From positions 13,432,714-13,496,713 of the forward strand of contig NW_023600993.1 of assembly GCF_014898055.3 (NCBI RefSeq): a DNA stretch of 64,000 nt, given 5' to 3'. The position numbers and the translations under genes were made by a program. Source of the stretch: Talpa occidentalis (Eukaryota; Chordata; Mammalia; Eulipotyphla; Talpidae). Shown piece after piece: positions 12,653 to 24,362 of the stretch. The notes under the pieces are model-generated. The model was given only the letters and a program-made list of their open reading frames with translations, had not been told where the DNA came from and did no database searches. How positions within the stretch are numbered: position 1 is the first letter of the stretch; each line of letters begins with the position of its first letter.

Positions 12653-13527
12653 CTAATGATAAAGGACTGATCACAAAAATCTACAAAGAGCTGACGAGAC
12701 TCAACAAAAACAAAGAAAATAATCCAGTCAAAAAATGGGCAGAAGAGCTAAAAAGAAACTTCTCCAAAGAGGAAATACAAATGGCCAACAGGCATATGAA
12801 AAAATGTTCAACATCACTTGTCATCAGGGAAATGCAAATCAAAACTACCATGAGATACCATCTCACACCAGTGAGAATGGCACATATTAAAAAAACTAGC
12901 AACAAATGTTGGCGAGGTAGTGGAGAAAAAGGAACTCTCCTGCATTTTTGGTGGGAGTGCAAATTGGTCCAACCACTATGGAGAGCTGTGTGGAGATTTC
13001 CTCAACTTAGTAAACATAGAGCTTCCATGTGATCCAGCAATTCCACTCCTAGGTATTTACCCAAAGGACACAGAAACATCAATTCCAAAGAGCACCTGCA
13101 CCCCTATGTTTATAGCAGCACTATTTACAATAGCTAAGCTTTGGAAACAACCCAAGTGCCCAAAAACAGATGACTGGATCAAGAAGATGTGGTACATATA
13201 CACCATGGAGTATTACTCAGCAATCAAAAAAGATAAACTCGTGCAATTTGCAGCAACATGGATGGAGCTGAAGGGATCATGCTCAGCGAAATAAGCCAAA
13301 AAGAAAAAGAAAAATACCAGATGGTCTCACTCATAGCAGGAATCTAGAAAACCTAAATAAGGGACCAGGAAAAAGAAAAGCTATAAGAAAGAAAAAATCA
13401 AAATCAACAAAAAACTATGAACCAGAGACACACTATGGGGTGGGGGGGAGCGGGGAAAGGAGGGATTGGGGTCAAAATAAAGGGGTTGTAATTGTATGGG
13501 GAATATAAAAATAAAATTAAAAAAATA
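12653..13527 (+). mobile_element. Young 5'-truncated L1 (ORF2 3' end and 3' UTR)
   Basis: Begins in the late part of ORF2 and runs through the ORF2 stop (TAA at 13292-13294) and 3' UTR to an A-rich tail. The end of ORF2p is recognisable: [15 protein letters not shown] in one frame near 12940-13000, then [14 protein letters not shown] and MWYIYTMEYYSAIKK in another, so there is a frameshift near 13000-13030. The flanking duplication AAACAAAGGGGTTGAA is at 12637-12652 and 13528-13543. The 3' UTR closely matches the copy at 58914-59161. The element is dead because it lacks most of ORF2 and all of ORF1. Confidence 0.92.
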
Positions 13528-14455
13528 AAACAAAGGGGTTGAATTACATGCTATTTGTGTCTCTTTTAGAGAGAAAATTCTATAATTCTGACTTAAAGAA
13601 AGAGAATATGTGCTTACTGAATTTGAAACCAAAGGCCACAGAAACACCTAATATATATCAGTTAAAATAACCAAAATTTAAGAAAATCTCAGTACATTCA
13701 CAGGGAGAAATATGAATTAAACTGATAAAATTTAACAAAGATAAATAAAAGCTTATGCTTTTAGGTTAAATCTTTTTATTATCATACATTACATATAGAA
13801 TACAGAGGAATGAGTTAATATGAGTTCATATAAAAAAAATTAAACTCCCAAAGATTAATGTCTTGACATGGTCTACAAGGCCTATGGTGAATTTGCTGAA
13901 GAAAAATAAGATTCTCAGGCTTAACTGCCAGAATCTTGAGCTGTTTTCATTGAACTTCTAAATACTAGATGAGCGGACTTCAGAGAAAAATCAACTTTTC
14001 AGTTAAGAGTAAGGTCACAGAGCAAACTATTATTACAATATTGGAGAGACTGGCAAACAAATATAGAGAATCACAACTTACTTTATAAACACATAATACA
14101 TAAATAAAATTAGAAATATAAATATTATATATTTAATAAAAGATGTGACCTTGGTTTTGTATAGAAACAATAATTTCCTTTGCATTTCTGTATTTTTTAA
14201 AGTTTATCATTACTGACCTACCATGGGTAGATTAGTATTAAAGATGAATAAATGAATTAGATTTGATTAATATGGTTCATATTTGTTTGATGCTTACAGG
14301 CATCAGCCTTTTATTTAGATATTTTAAAGGGTTGTCTAGAATTTAAGATATTCTAACATGTGAGCCAATATTGATTTATGATAAACCTCTACCTGCAATT
14401 TCTATAATTTGAAGGCTTCAAATTTTATAAAATGAATAAATAAATTTGTAACTTT

Positions 14456-14719
14456 TTTTTTTTTTAAGATTTATTTATTTATACAAGCACTGGGTACAGT
14501 CAGAAGCACAGGAGGGTGAGAGAATTCACCAGAGCCAGAGTGGGGAGGAGAAAAGCCAGACAGATAGAGGACACTGCTGAGGGGAGCAGCGGGTGCGGCA
14601 GGAGAGGTCTGCGCGCCATGTGGGACCCTCGCCGGCAGCCGGGGATCGAACCAGTGCTGCAGAGGCTGCGGGCAGCTTCGCAGAGCCAGTGCTCAACCGC
14701 TGCGCCACCAGGGAGGTCC
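14456..14719 (-). mobile_element. tRNA-derived SINE, long type
   Basis: Read on the minus strand it has the full head, the B-box-like GGTTCGATCCC (here as ggatcgaacc), the long body and a TATTTATTTATA plus poly-A tail. Duplications TGTAACTTT flank it at 14447-14455 and 14720-14728. Confidence 0.93.
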
Positions 14720-15462
14720 TGTAACTTTGTTTTTAAACTTCTTAAATTCTTTAACTCTGAAGTTGAGTGTATCAAATTTGCTTCAATGAAAGAAATAATT
14801 CTGATTTGTCTGCCATATTGTCAGGTTTTTGGTATCTTAGAAAATGAACTCTTTATCTAAAGAAACTCTCGATTTTATAGGAGTTAAAACAAAATGAAAA
14901 AAGTTAGCTTGCTATTATATATTCATTAGGAGTCTGACTTTCAAGTGAAACATCTGTTTTCTTTAAGCCATGAAAACTATTATTATTTTGTATGTGGCAG
15001 GTAAATTTTTGTCAATGTGATGTGAGACAAAAGGAGTAATTCTTGTTAGGAATAAAAATGCTGGCCTTGATGAGTAGGTGGGATATAAGATAGACTGCAG
15101 AGCTTACCTAATTGGGTCTGAACACACTTTATAATACTGCTTATACTGACATAACAAATAGTAAGCAATCACATTAATCATGGTATATAAAATCATTAAA
15201 CTCTCCTAAGATGTGTATAGGAATAAATATTGAGTTTTCTATTTCTAGAACAGTAGTTTTCAACTAATTTATTTTTCTGACTCAGTATGTCTGAGGAATA
15301 TGAATCTCTCCAGTTAGTACCCATGTCCACAACAGCAGAGTCTTTAAAGAGTCAGGGAGTCCTGGTTTAGGGGAGCACATAAGAATGGAAGCAGGTATAA
15401 TTGTGAGATGTCTACCTGATGGGGAGTTTTGCCCACTTCATTTTTCTTCCCTCACTTTGAAA

Positions 15463-15467
<5 letters not shown>

Positions 15468-15529
<62 letters not shown>
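15468..15529. repeat. Compound AT / AC microsatellite
   Basis: About 16 AT units pass directly into about 15 AC units. Confidence 0.97.
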
Positions 15530-15531
<2 letters not shown>

Positions 15532-15740
15532 AAAAAAGCAAACAAACACAAGGAGTGCAGTTAAGTATATGTCCTAAATAAATTGTTAGACTTTTGAGGC
15601 AGGACGTGCAGAAGCCAAAAAGAAAGAAAGAAACGTGTGAGTCCATGGAAAAGTTCAAGGGACAGGCACATTTTAAAATATGTGGAAGGAACAGGTTTAA
15701 ATGTAAAAGATTTATTCTTAGTTAAAAAAAATTATAAGAT

Positions 15741-16022
15741 GGGCCTCCCTGGTGGCGCAGCGGTTAAGCGCTGGGCTGCAAAGCTTCCCACAGCCTCTGC
15801 AGTGCCAGTTTGATCCCCGGTCACCGGGCAAGAGTCCCACATGGCGCGCAGACCTCTCCTGCCATCCGCTGCTCCCCTCAGCAGTGTACTTCCTCACTCT
15901 GCCTGTTCTACTCCCCGCTCTGGCTCTGGTGAATTCTCTCACCCTCCCGCGCCTCTGACTGTACCCAGTGCTTGTATAAATAAATAAATAAATAAATCTT
16001 TAAAAAAACAAACAAAAAAAAA
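15741..16022 (+). mobile_element. tRNA-derived SINE, long type
   Basis: Starts GGGCCTCCCTGGTGGCGCAG with A box TGGCGCAGCGG. The body CATGGCGCGCAGACCTCTCC and the (AAAT)n tail are typical of the long type. Target duplications are not clean; an imperfect AAAATTATAA-like match lies on both sides. Confidence 0.92.
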
Positions 16023-16087
16023 CTATAAAACTTATTGAGAGTTTGAAGACATCATGTGTATTAATGGATTAAATAATACAGTAATAT

Positions 16088-16572
16088 TAAGATGTTAGTT
16101 CCTTCCAAATTAAAGATTAAAGTCACTGTAATTCCAATCAAAATCCGAATAATTTTTACAGAAATTGAGAAGTTGATTCTACTAAAATTTATATGGAAAT
16201 GCAAAGAATCTACACTAGCAAAAATAACGAAGCAGTATAAATATGGAAAAAATGGAGTACGTAAGATCAAGACTTGCTAAACAGTTAAGTAATTATACCA
16301 GTGTGGTTTAAAAGCCAGTGTGCAGAAAGCATATAGAACATTCAAAAGTATATATACACATATACAATCAATTGATTTTCAATCCAGTATCCAATTTGAT
16401 TCAAAAGGAAAAGGGGAAAAATTAAACAAAATGGTAGTGAACTGGTGGCTGTCCATACAGAAAAAGGATCTTAATTTTTTGCCACATTCCATACACAAAA
16501 ATTAATTAGAGGTGGACCATAGATTTAAATACAAAAATAGTAGAACCAAAGAAATTTTAGAGTAATATAGAC
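16088..16572 (+). mobile_element. Old L1 ORF2 fragment
   Basis: Matches the L1 ORF2 stretch that reads (as DNA) AAAGATTAAAGTCACTGTAATTCC..., AAATTTATATGGAAATGCAA, then ACACAAAAATTAATTAGAGG. Diverged, broken by stops, and both ends are lost. Confidence 0.8.
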
Positions 16573-17535
16573 TATCTCTGAGACCGTAAAGGATTAACTC
16601 TGCAGGACTGGGCTCCCCAAATCCTGCACATTCCAAACTTGTTAGCTTTGGCCTTTGACTTATTCCTGCGAAAGAACCTCCATTTCTTGAAATACCTTGC
16701 CTGATAAGAGTGTGTATGTACACTTTGGACACGAGGGCTACACTAAATAATTATACTAACAATGGGATTTATCATGAAAGTCATTTTTTGTTGTTGAACC
16801 TGCCACACTACGCCAGTTTGACTTCAAGGTTTTAGTGAGATTCCCTGGTTGGCAACACTTCACAGGTATTGTTACACACCCTTCCTGGGAGAATTATGAA
16901 CTCTAATGGCCAAGAACAACAGGAAATTTGTACCTGGTTTCTCCTAGGCTCCAACCATCATCCTGTCCTGACTTTAATCTGTTTGCTTTTGCTATAATAT
17001 ACTGTAACCCAGAGTGTAATAGCTTTTCTGAGTTCTGTGAGTTTTTCTAGCTCATTGAAGCAGACGGTGGTCTCAGGAACTCCCACAGTGGAGACTAAGG
17101 GTAGGTAAAGATTTTTTAAGTAGAGGCCCTAGAAAAGGCAACATATGTAGTAAAAAATCTGAAAGTGGATGCCTTGGGAAGAAGTGTTCGAATTGACTGT
17201 AAAGGGAGACAAGGGACGCTAAGATGAAGAGCACAGTCACTCCAGATTGTTCTGGATGGTGTCTGCCTGGGTACACACCACTGTCAAAGCTCACCAGAGT
17301 TAAGATCTGTGTGTAGTGTACAAGTTATACATCAATTAAAAAAGAAAAGAAAAAGATCAATTGGCTGCGGACTCAATAAGAGATAATGTTACCATTTTAC
17401 CTAAATTGGTTAGGAATTAATAATTTCTTTGAACCTTCAAAAAGAATACCTCAGGTAAAGATGAATTCATAGCACAAACTCTTAGTTACTTGAGTACAAA
17501 AATACAGCAATTGGTGTCCTTTAAAATTCTGCTGA

Positions 17536-17857
17536 TGGGCCTCCCCGGTGGCGCAGCGGTTGAGCGCTGGGTTGCAAAGCTGCCCGCAGCCTCTGCAGCG
17601 CCGGTTCGATCCCCGGCTGCTCCCCGGCCACCGGAGGAGGGTCCCACATGGCGCGCAGACCTCTCCTGCCGCCCGCTGCTCCCCTCAGCAGTGTACTTCG
17701 GTCCTTCTGCCTGCTCTGCTCCCCGCTCTGGCTCTGGTGAATTCTCTCACCCTCCCGCGCTTCTGACTGTACCCAGTGCATGTATAAACAAACAAAGAAA
17801 CAAATAAATAAATAAAACATGCCTCTATAAAAAAAAAAAATTTAAAAAAAAATAAAA
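17536..17857 (+). mobile_element. tRNA-derived SINE, long type with duplicated CCGG segment
   Basis: This copy has A box TGGCGCAGCGG at 17549-17559 and B box GGTTCGATCCC at 17603-17613. It is flanked by TAAAATTCTGCTGA at 17522-17535 and 17858-17871. After the B box it carries an extra piece (GGCTGCTCCCCGGCCACCGG), also seen in the copy at 33230, which marks a subfamily. Confidence 0.94.
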
Positions 17858-18054
17858 TAAAATTCTGCTGAGCTAATTACTAATACTGATGACCATGAAA
17901 TTCTTAGCTTCAGGAGTATTAAGAGTATATTATTTCTTTACTGTATTTTAGCAATAAAATACTTCTGAAAACATGAACACATTATGTTAGAGAATATAAT
18001 AAAGCCTAATTTAAAAAATCTTGTTGACCATATAAAATGTAAATTATCCAGGAG

Positions 18055-18330
18055 AAATTTATTTATTCAGTCATAAAATTAAACATTTACTGAATACTGT
18101 GAACAGTGCCAAGTAGGCCCTGGGAATATGAAGATTTGAAGACCCAGATGCTGACATTACATGAGTTATTCGACAATTGAAGTTAAAAAGCATGCATTCA
18201 TTTCACTAATATCTGAATTTGTTCTCTGTGCCAGGTCAAGGCAACAGCGATAAAAAGACAGATGTGGTCCATGCTCTTTGCAAAGCTCATATTCTTGTGT
18301 AAGATTACAATTGTTGGAAGAATCCTAGCG
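18055..18330 (-). mobile_element. L2 3'-end fragments, antisense
   Basis: Two stretches with the 'ACTGAATACTGTGAACAGTG' and 'TCTGTGCCAGGTCAAGGCAA' patterns of antisense L2 termini, side by side. Confidence 0.55.
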
Positions 18331-20053
18331 GTTCCTGGGACCCTGTATTTTCTCAGGATATTCGAGATAGGTGAGAACTAAGCAGAGCAATACTAAGCTA
18401 AGGCAGATCCTGACCCAAGAAGAAATAGAAAAAATTATCAGTCACCATGCAAACACAATGGATGCCCTTTGTCACATGAAGCTTAGCTGAGGAATGTGGG
18501 GTATATCTTCAGAGCCCCAGCAACCCTTCTTTGCCCTAGAGTCTTCTCTCCTTGGAAGACTCTTCTTAAGTCCCATGCAGTTGTCCTGACCAGAGACCCT
18601 CAGCAGAGGGCCTACCTGCCAGAATTATACTTCTGGAATCTTTCATCATTGCTATCATTCATGCCATTTAAATTGATATGGGGCAGAGGAAAGCTGAAAA
18701 TGTTAGCACAGAGAATGTTGTTGCTGATCTGATACTTGGAGAGATCAGGGAACCAAGTTTGGCTTCTTCTCTCTCTATTAAGGCCTAATTTAATCAAATA
18801 CAAGATCTAATTTTGTGGATATGAACTTGATTTAGCAAGTTAGAAGACTTATAGCTGTGGGGCCTGTAAAAAGGCACCTCTAGATAAAGCGGCCTGATCT
18901 CCTGAGGCACTGCTGACAGCTCAGGTGCCATTATTTCATCACCTCTGCAGAGCAAGAAGAATCAAACATTTTAAGAAATTATGTTGTGTCATTTTCAAAG
19001 CAGAAAAATCCATGAATGTACCGGAATAAAGAAGATACATGATTCTACTCTTAACATAAAAGATTGCTGTATTTAAAAACTATGAAATTCTGTTCCAAGA
19101 TCTCAGTTGGGCCTTTTTGTAGTCATAGATTCCTAAATCAACTAGCTGGGCCTCTCTAAAAACTGGTCACAATCTAGATGTACTTTTATCTTTTATGGCA
19201 GCAATTTCTGGTTATTGAAGGACAAAATTGGATTTTTTTTAACACAAAATGAAGATTTGTGTTAAATTGTCATTGTGAGCTCAAAAGTTGAATGCATAAG
19301 AAAATGCCAACTCCCATTTTTAAAATGAAATTTGCAAGTAAGTAAAATCAGAGCACAGTGAATATTACCCACACACGTAATAGAAAATCTACCACGAAAA
19401 TACCTAGGCACTTGCTTTTAAAGACTTAATTATAGCAATCCATGGTAAAGCAGAGAAGAGAAATCAGGCTTCTTGATTTCTAGAGATATTCTTATCCACA
19501 AAATCACATGTCATCTTTGCATCCTCGTCCCTTATTTGGATAAGCAACACAAATAGAAGTGTATCACCATAGATGTAGCACGTATTAGCCCCATCTTTCC
19601 TGGCTGCCTGGCTCCTGTCTATCCTCTACTTAGTGATCACTTCTGGGGGTTCCCTTCGAGTATATATATCCCCTCTGGATCATCCCCACTCCCTGTCTTG
19701 CTACTCAATGACAGCTTTAATGCTTTAAATCTTTGATAGTCTCCAAACAGCTAAGAAAGTCGTTGCAAGGCTTGTTGAGGCTGACAGGTCCAGCCTGGTA
19801 AACACGTCTTTGACCTTAAAGAGCTAAATGGGGACCTTATCAATGGCTACACAGTTACAATGGTTTTTGATCATGGATAAAGAATTGATATGATAAACCA
19901 ACTTCCAGGGAATAACTTGGTAGTTATAAGGGTTACATGTAGACTTGGAAGAATTCTTTGGCGAGATTATCAAAGTTCTTCAAATTGGTTATTAACAGTA
20001 TCTACACACATTTACCAGTGCTAGCTTGCTCATTCATTTACTCATTCATTCAT

Positions 20054-20127
20054 TTTAGACCATTTTAATGAGGTATAGTTGACATACAAACAGCTGTACT
20101 TATTTAATATATGCAACTTGATAGTTT
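20054..20127 (-). mobile_element. Old L1 3'-UTR fragment, antisense
   Basis: Contains AATGAGGTATAGTTGACATA, typical of antisense old L1 3' UTR. Short, next to L2. Confidence 0.55.
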
Positions 20128-20184
20128 ACCTCTCTTTGAGTAGTTACAAGCTACAATAGCCTTTTAAATATTTGCTGTTTGCAC

Positions 20185-21200
20185 TTTCTCTATGAGTGCC
20201 TACTATATTCTAGACATTATTTAGGTACTGGGGATACAGGGTTAATAAGAGAAATGTGTAGCATATATCTGTGCTACACATGTATATATGTATATATATA
20301 TATACATGTGTAGCAAGAAACAAACAAAAACCAAAGCAACGCACAACAGGTTTTTTAAAATATGGTAGAAATAATTCAGGTAGTAAGGATTACTACAAAA
20401 CCAGACACACAAAAACAATAACAAAACAGAATAAAGGGACCCATGAGTTCAGACAGGGCAGCCAAATAAAGGTGCTCCGCAGTGATGATATCTAAACAGA
20501 CTGAATAGTCAGTGTGCCATGTGGGTTCTTGGGGAAGACTCCAGCACAGGGAAAAAGCAAGCTCAAGGCTCCTGAAGATGGAATGTGTTTGTTTGCTGGC
20601 TGGAGAGCAGTAAACAGGTCAGCACAGGGGACGCTGGTGCCAGTGAAGCCTGGAGAGGCAGTAGGACACCTATCATGTAGGGTCGACCTTGCCGGTTACC
20701 AGAATGGCTTTGGGTTTTCTCCTAAGTGTCTGGAAAGTCACTGAAGAGCTCTGAGCAGTGGGGTGGTATGTTCTGACTTTGATTCATCTGGCTGCTGTGT
20801 GTAAAGGGTCTCTAAGGAAGAGGAGAGGAAGTAGGGATACTAGTTAAGCGATTATAGTACTGAGATGAGCGATGATATGTGATTCAGTATTAGCAGCACA
20901 GTATAAGAACAGTGGATTGTTGCAGGATGCATTGAGAAGAGGATTTGCTGAATGACTTGACATGTAAGAAAAAGAAGAGTCAAGGCAAACCTAAGGCTTG
21001 AGCAACTGGGTAATGCTATTTATTTGATGAAAAAACATTGGGCAATAATAGATCTGCAGAGGTAGAATCATGGGTTTAGTCTGGAAAACATTAAATTTGA
21101 GATGAATATGGGACATCCAAGGGGAAATACTGAGTAGTACCCCATTATTACCTAGTGGAACAAATGAGTCTAGAGTTCAAGAAATGAGATCAAATTGAAG
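20185..21200 (-). mobile_element. L2 LINE copy, antisense
   Basis: Plus-strand text matches antisense L2: TGCCTACTATATTCTAGACA, CTGAGCAGTGGGGTGGTATG, ATCTGGCTGCTGTGTGTAAA, TTGAGCAACTGGGTAATGCT and GTCTAGAGTTCAAGAAATGA, in that order. It is interrupted at 20254-20315 by an AT-rich hairpin. Confidence 0.8.
20254..20315. repeat. AT-rich inverted repeat with alternative hairpins
   Basis: GCTACACATGTATATAT at 20273-20289 is perfectly inverted at 20298-20314 around an 8-bp alternating loop. A further copy of the stem end, ATGTGTAGCA at 20254-20263, is the inverse of 20272-20281 and repeats at 20306-20315. Confidence 0.95.
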
Positions 21201-21571
21201 ATATTAACTAAGGCCCCTGCAGTCATGAATGAGTCTTAAAAAAACATGAATCTGGGCTGAGATCCTCCAAGGAATGAGTATAGAGAGGAAAAATATTTGA
21301 AGGGCTCCCCAACATTTACAAGCAGAGATGGGGGCTCTAACACAGTATGGCAGGAGGTAGAATGGCCCACTGAAACAGGATTTTGTGTTTCTTATCGAGC
21401 TGCACAAGTTCTTCATACATAATGATAGTTTGTCAGTTACTGCCACTACAAATATTCCCCAATTTTCTGTTTGCCTTTTGTTTCAGTTTATTTTATTTTT
21501 TGACCTATCTACTTAAAAATTGCTGTGCGGTAAAATCCATCAGTCACTTTCTGCACTTTCTTCCATTACAT

Positions 21572-21837
21572 TTTTTTTTAAAAAAAGATTTATTTATTTA
21601 TACAAGCACTGGGTACAGTCAGAAGCGTGGGAGGGTGAGAGAATTCACCAGAGCCAGAGCGGGGAGCAGAACAGGCAGACTGACGAAGTACACTGTTGAA
21701 GGGAGAAGTGGGCGTGGCAGGAGAGGTCTGTGCGCCCTGTGGGACCCTCCCCGGCAGCCGGGGATTGAACCGGTGCTGCAGAGGCTGCGCGCAGCTTTGC
21801 AGTCCAGCGCTCAACCGCTGCGCCACCGGGGAGGCCC
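21572..21837 (-). mobile_element. tRNA-derived SINE, long type
   Basis: A full-length minus-strand copy with poly-T and TATTTATTTATACAAGCACT at its left and the tRNA-like head at its right (CCACCGGGGAGGCC). Flanks show only an imperfect duplication around TTC(C)ATTAC. Long reading frames cross it in both directions but are chance frames inside the repeat. Confidence 0.92.
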
Positions 21838-22274
21838 TCTTTCATTACTTTTAAGGTTAAAAAGTCTTGTAATTACTAGAGGTTAGGTTTAAAACTTGTA
21901 TTTAATTTCTATATTTGCTATGCTTCTAAGTTGATACCTTCACAAAAGATCTGTCACGTTTCCCAATATTATTTATCAACTCTTCCCTTGCTCTTGGTCT
22001 GGGATGTCTTCTTCACACACTATGTTTCATTTGGTTCAATTTCAATTTTAAGCTTTGAAATTGCAAAAGAGATAATGAAAAACCTTCCGTCAAGTTATCA
22101 AAATAATGCTTTATACAAGAATCCCATATGCATAAAAGAAAATACATAAAATTGAACCAACATTTTTGAGAAGAAGAAATGCAAGAATAGAAAGCTAACT
22201 AGAAAAAGAAACATGAAAGGTAGAAAGGAAAGGGCACAGCAGAAGCTGGAAAACGTAAAATGATAATACAAGTG

Positions 22275-22833
22275 CAAGTATGTGTTGACGACCTTCCCAG
22301 TGCCAGACATTAGCCCAGGTACCTGCAGGCCTTGAATAAGACAAAGTGCTTGCCTTCAGGGGGCTGATGTTTTAGTTGGGGAGAAGAAGACAGATGGTGC
22401 AGCCTTAAATGACATATGTACTTCAGTTAGTAATGAAAGTCATGAAGAAAATCAGAGACAGTGAGACAGAAAGCAATTAGGGGAGAAGACAGCAGAGAAG
22501 TCAGGAGAAGGGTCTCTGAGGTAACATTTGGGCTGAGATCAAAATTCTGAAGAGGGAATGGAAGATGGGAGTGGGAGGAACACTGTGGGAACAGGGAAGA
22601 GCTCAGTGCTAAGGCCCCAAGCAAACATACTACTGGGAGTGAAGAGAAAGGGGGAGTAAGGCCAAAGAGAGCAGAGGGGTACAGGAAGAGACTGGATTAT
22701 TGATGATAAGAGGGAAGACATTAGAGGGGTTAAGGTGAGGGATGTCTGCTGTCAACTGCGAGTTCTCTGGCTGCTGTGTGAAAACTGCTTGGTGGTGGGG
22801 TGAGTGTAAAGGAGAGAAGAGGAGACTCTAACT
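22275..22833 (-). mobile_element. L2 LINE copy, antisense
   Basis: Plus-strand text matches the antisense L2 3' end: AGTGCCAGACATTAGCCCAG, TCTCTGAGGTAACATTTGGG, ACTGTGGGAACAGGGAAGAG and TCTCTGGCTGCTGTGTGAAA. A short SINE was inserted just after it at 22849. Confidence 0.8.
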
Positions 22834-22848
22834 AGAAAGATCTTATGT

Positions 22849-22973
22849 GGGCCTCCCCTGGTGGTGCAGTGGTTGAGCGCTGGGATGCGAGGCTGCCCGC
22901 AGCCTCTGCAGCGCTGGTTCGATCCCCGGCCGCCAGTGAGGGTTCCACAAAAAAAAAAAAAAAAAAAAAAAAA
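22849..22973 (+). mobile_element. tRNA-derived SINE, short type
   Basis: Head and boxes as in the others (GGTTCGATCCC intact), then GAGGGTTCCAC followed at once by a long A run. Perfect 15-bp duplications AGAAAGATCTTATGT lie at 22834-22848 and 22974-22988, so this is a young insertion. Confidence 0.94.
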
Positions 22974-23061
22974 AGAAAGATCTTATGTAAAATACCCTAA
23001 ATACCTTGTTCTTTAAACATAACAACAAAAACGACTTGGCATGAAAGGAAGGAAATATAAG

Positions 23062-23170
23062 TGACTAGATTGTAAGATTCCTGAGGATACAGATTGTCTG
23101 GTTTGTTCACTGTGTATCTGCATGACTTAGAATAACGAGAGCCAGATACCCGAAATTTGTTAAATTAAGT
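23062..23170 (+). mobile_element. L2 3' end, sense
   Basis: GACTAGATTGTAAGATTCCT then TTTGTTCACTGTGTATCTGC is the characteristic sense L2 3' terminus. Confidence 0.65.
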
Positions 23171-24276
23171 GAACACAATTACTATAGGGACTAGCCTTTT
23201 ATTTGTGAAACAAGAATCAGATGAAATGAACAAACAAAAAAGAGCTTCAGAGAAGTCTCATGGGCTATAGAGCTGGTCTCGTAATTACACAGTACATCAA
23301 ACTATGAGATAGATTTCCATCAAGAATGAGTAATTTAAAAACAACATTATACTATAACAAGGTTCAAAATACAAGTTTAAATTTAGCTGCTTTTTTGTAA
23401 ACTTCTCACCACTTAAACTATGCATTTCTACGTGGTAGGAATTATATCTCCTTTTAGCACTCGAAGCAAGAGCAGAATACACTGTGTATATGCACCCCAT
23501 AAATGTATAAGTAGGTTGCTGGAATCCTACTGAAGAAAAGCTAGCACAGAGACAAATACTTAAGGAAGAAAATTCGGACAACTTGGCAGCATTTATCATC
23601 ACTAACATTTGAGTCTTCCAGAGTAAAGTTTGAAATTACGTTCTAATTTGAGCTGGTTTTGGTTTGACAAGTTAACTCTTGAGACATCTGAGTACTGTAT
23701 TATGAAAGAACAAAACTGTTCATCAACCCTTTATGCCAATGTTAATTTCTTTTAAAAGTAGGATTTTAATGTTTTTTTATTCCTACAGTGACCCTTAAAA
23801 TTTCTATGTATGTAATCACAAATGCACACACAAGATGCATTTATAAGCTTATTGTGTAGTTCTAAAGACAGTTGGGAAGCCCAATTTTAATTTTGTTACT
23901 GATAATTTAAAAATATATTATAGAACTGCCTCTTTTCAATCAACAGTAAGGATCTAGAAAGCGATTATACAAGTAGGAACAATTTATCCAGGTTTATTAG
24001 TGTTAGAAAAATGAAGCCGCTTAACTTCAAATTTTAACAAAGTACACTTTCATTTATTTAATTTTTTATCTTAGCACTGACATCAGTGTATATCGTTTTC
24101 CTAAAAAAAAAAAAAAAACTCAGATAATTTATTTAACAAAGATTCATAACATGCATTAATATCTTCGATTGGTATGCTAAATCTGGAAAACTTTTTTCAA
24201 CAAATGTGCAAAATTTCCTGTTGGTCCCTGAGGAAGATATTTGATTTAGAACCTTCGCCATGAAAAAGGGACTTAC

Positions 24277-24362
24277 CGGCTTTTGTTCATGAGATCTGCT
24301 CCCCGTGCTTTGTAATAATCTAAATTTGGATGAAATTGATAAGTCACTGGTCTTGGATTTCT
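24277..24362 (-). CDS. TBC1D5: TBC1D5 exon just after the TBC domain
   Basis: This 86-bp exon has acceptor TTTTTTTACACTACAG above 24362 and donor CG/GTAAGT at 24271-24276. It carries 28 complete codons plus two bases (CG) of an Arg codon finished by the G that starts the next exon. The peptide reads RNPRPVTYQFHPNLD then YYKARGADLMNKS. This segment follows the Rab-GAP domain in TBC1D5 and leads into the low-complexity linker. Because 86 is not a multiple of three, skipping this exon would shift the frame. It is flanked by SINE copies in opposite orientations (22849-22973 plus, 33230-33526 minus). Confidence 0.95.

Larger units (their letters stand above)
8166..24276 (-). other. TBC1D5: TBC1D5 intron between the poly-Q exon and the 86-bp exon
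   Basis: A 16.1-kb intron with the densest young insertions of the window: six tRNA-derived SINEs (12487, 14456, 15741, 17536, 21572, 22849) and one young L1 (12653). It also has older L1 pieces (11755, 16088, 20054), two antisense L2 copies (20185-21200 and 22275-22833) and microsatellites at 9162 and 15468. Stretches 9450-11750, 13545-14450, 14730-15465, 18330-20050 and 23175-24270 look unique and show no gene, apart from small fragments I could not classify. Confidence 0.85.

Noticed and set aside
12781..13294. Two overlapping frames of 83 and 124 codons
   Set aside because: These are the frameshifted end of L1 ORF2, not a host gene.
17536..17620. Possible tRNA gene (A and B boxes present)
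   Set aside because: The sequence does not fold as a full tRNA cloverleaf and is the head of a SINE present at many places in the window.
17490..17820. Long reading frames on both strands (up to 105 codons)
   Set aside because: They lie within the tRNA-derived SINE; the same peptide text (for example RWVAKLPAASAAPVRSPA) recurs in other copies such as 33267-33527.
21383..21886. 167-codon plus-strand frame
   Set aside because: Its second half is a SINE read against its own direction, and the first half is low-complexity Phe/Leu text with no domain.
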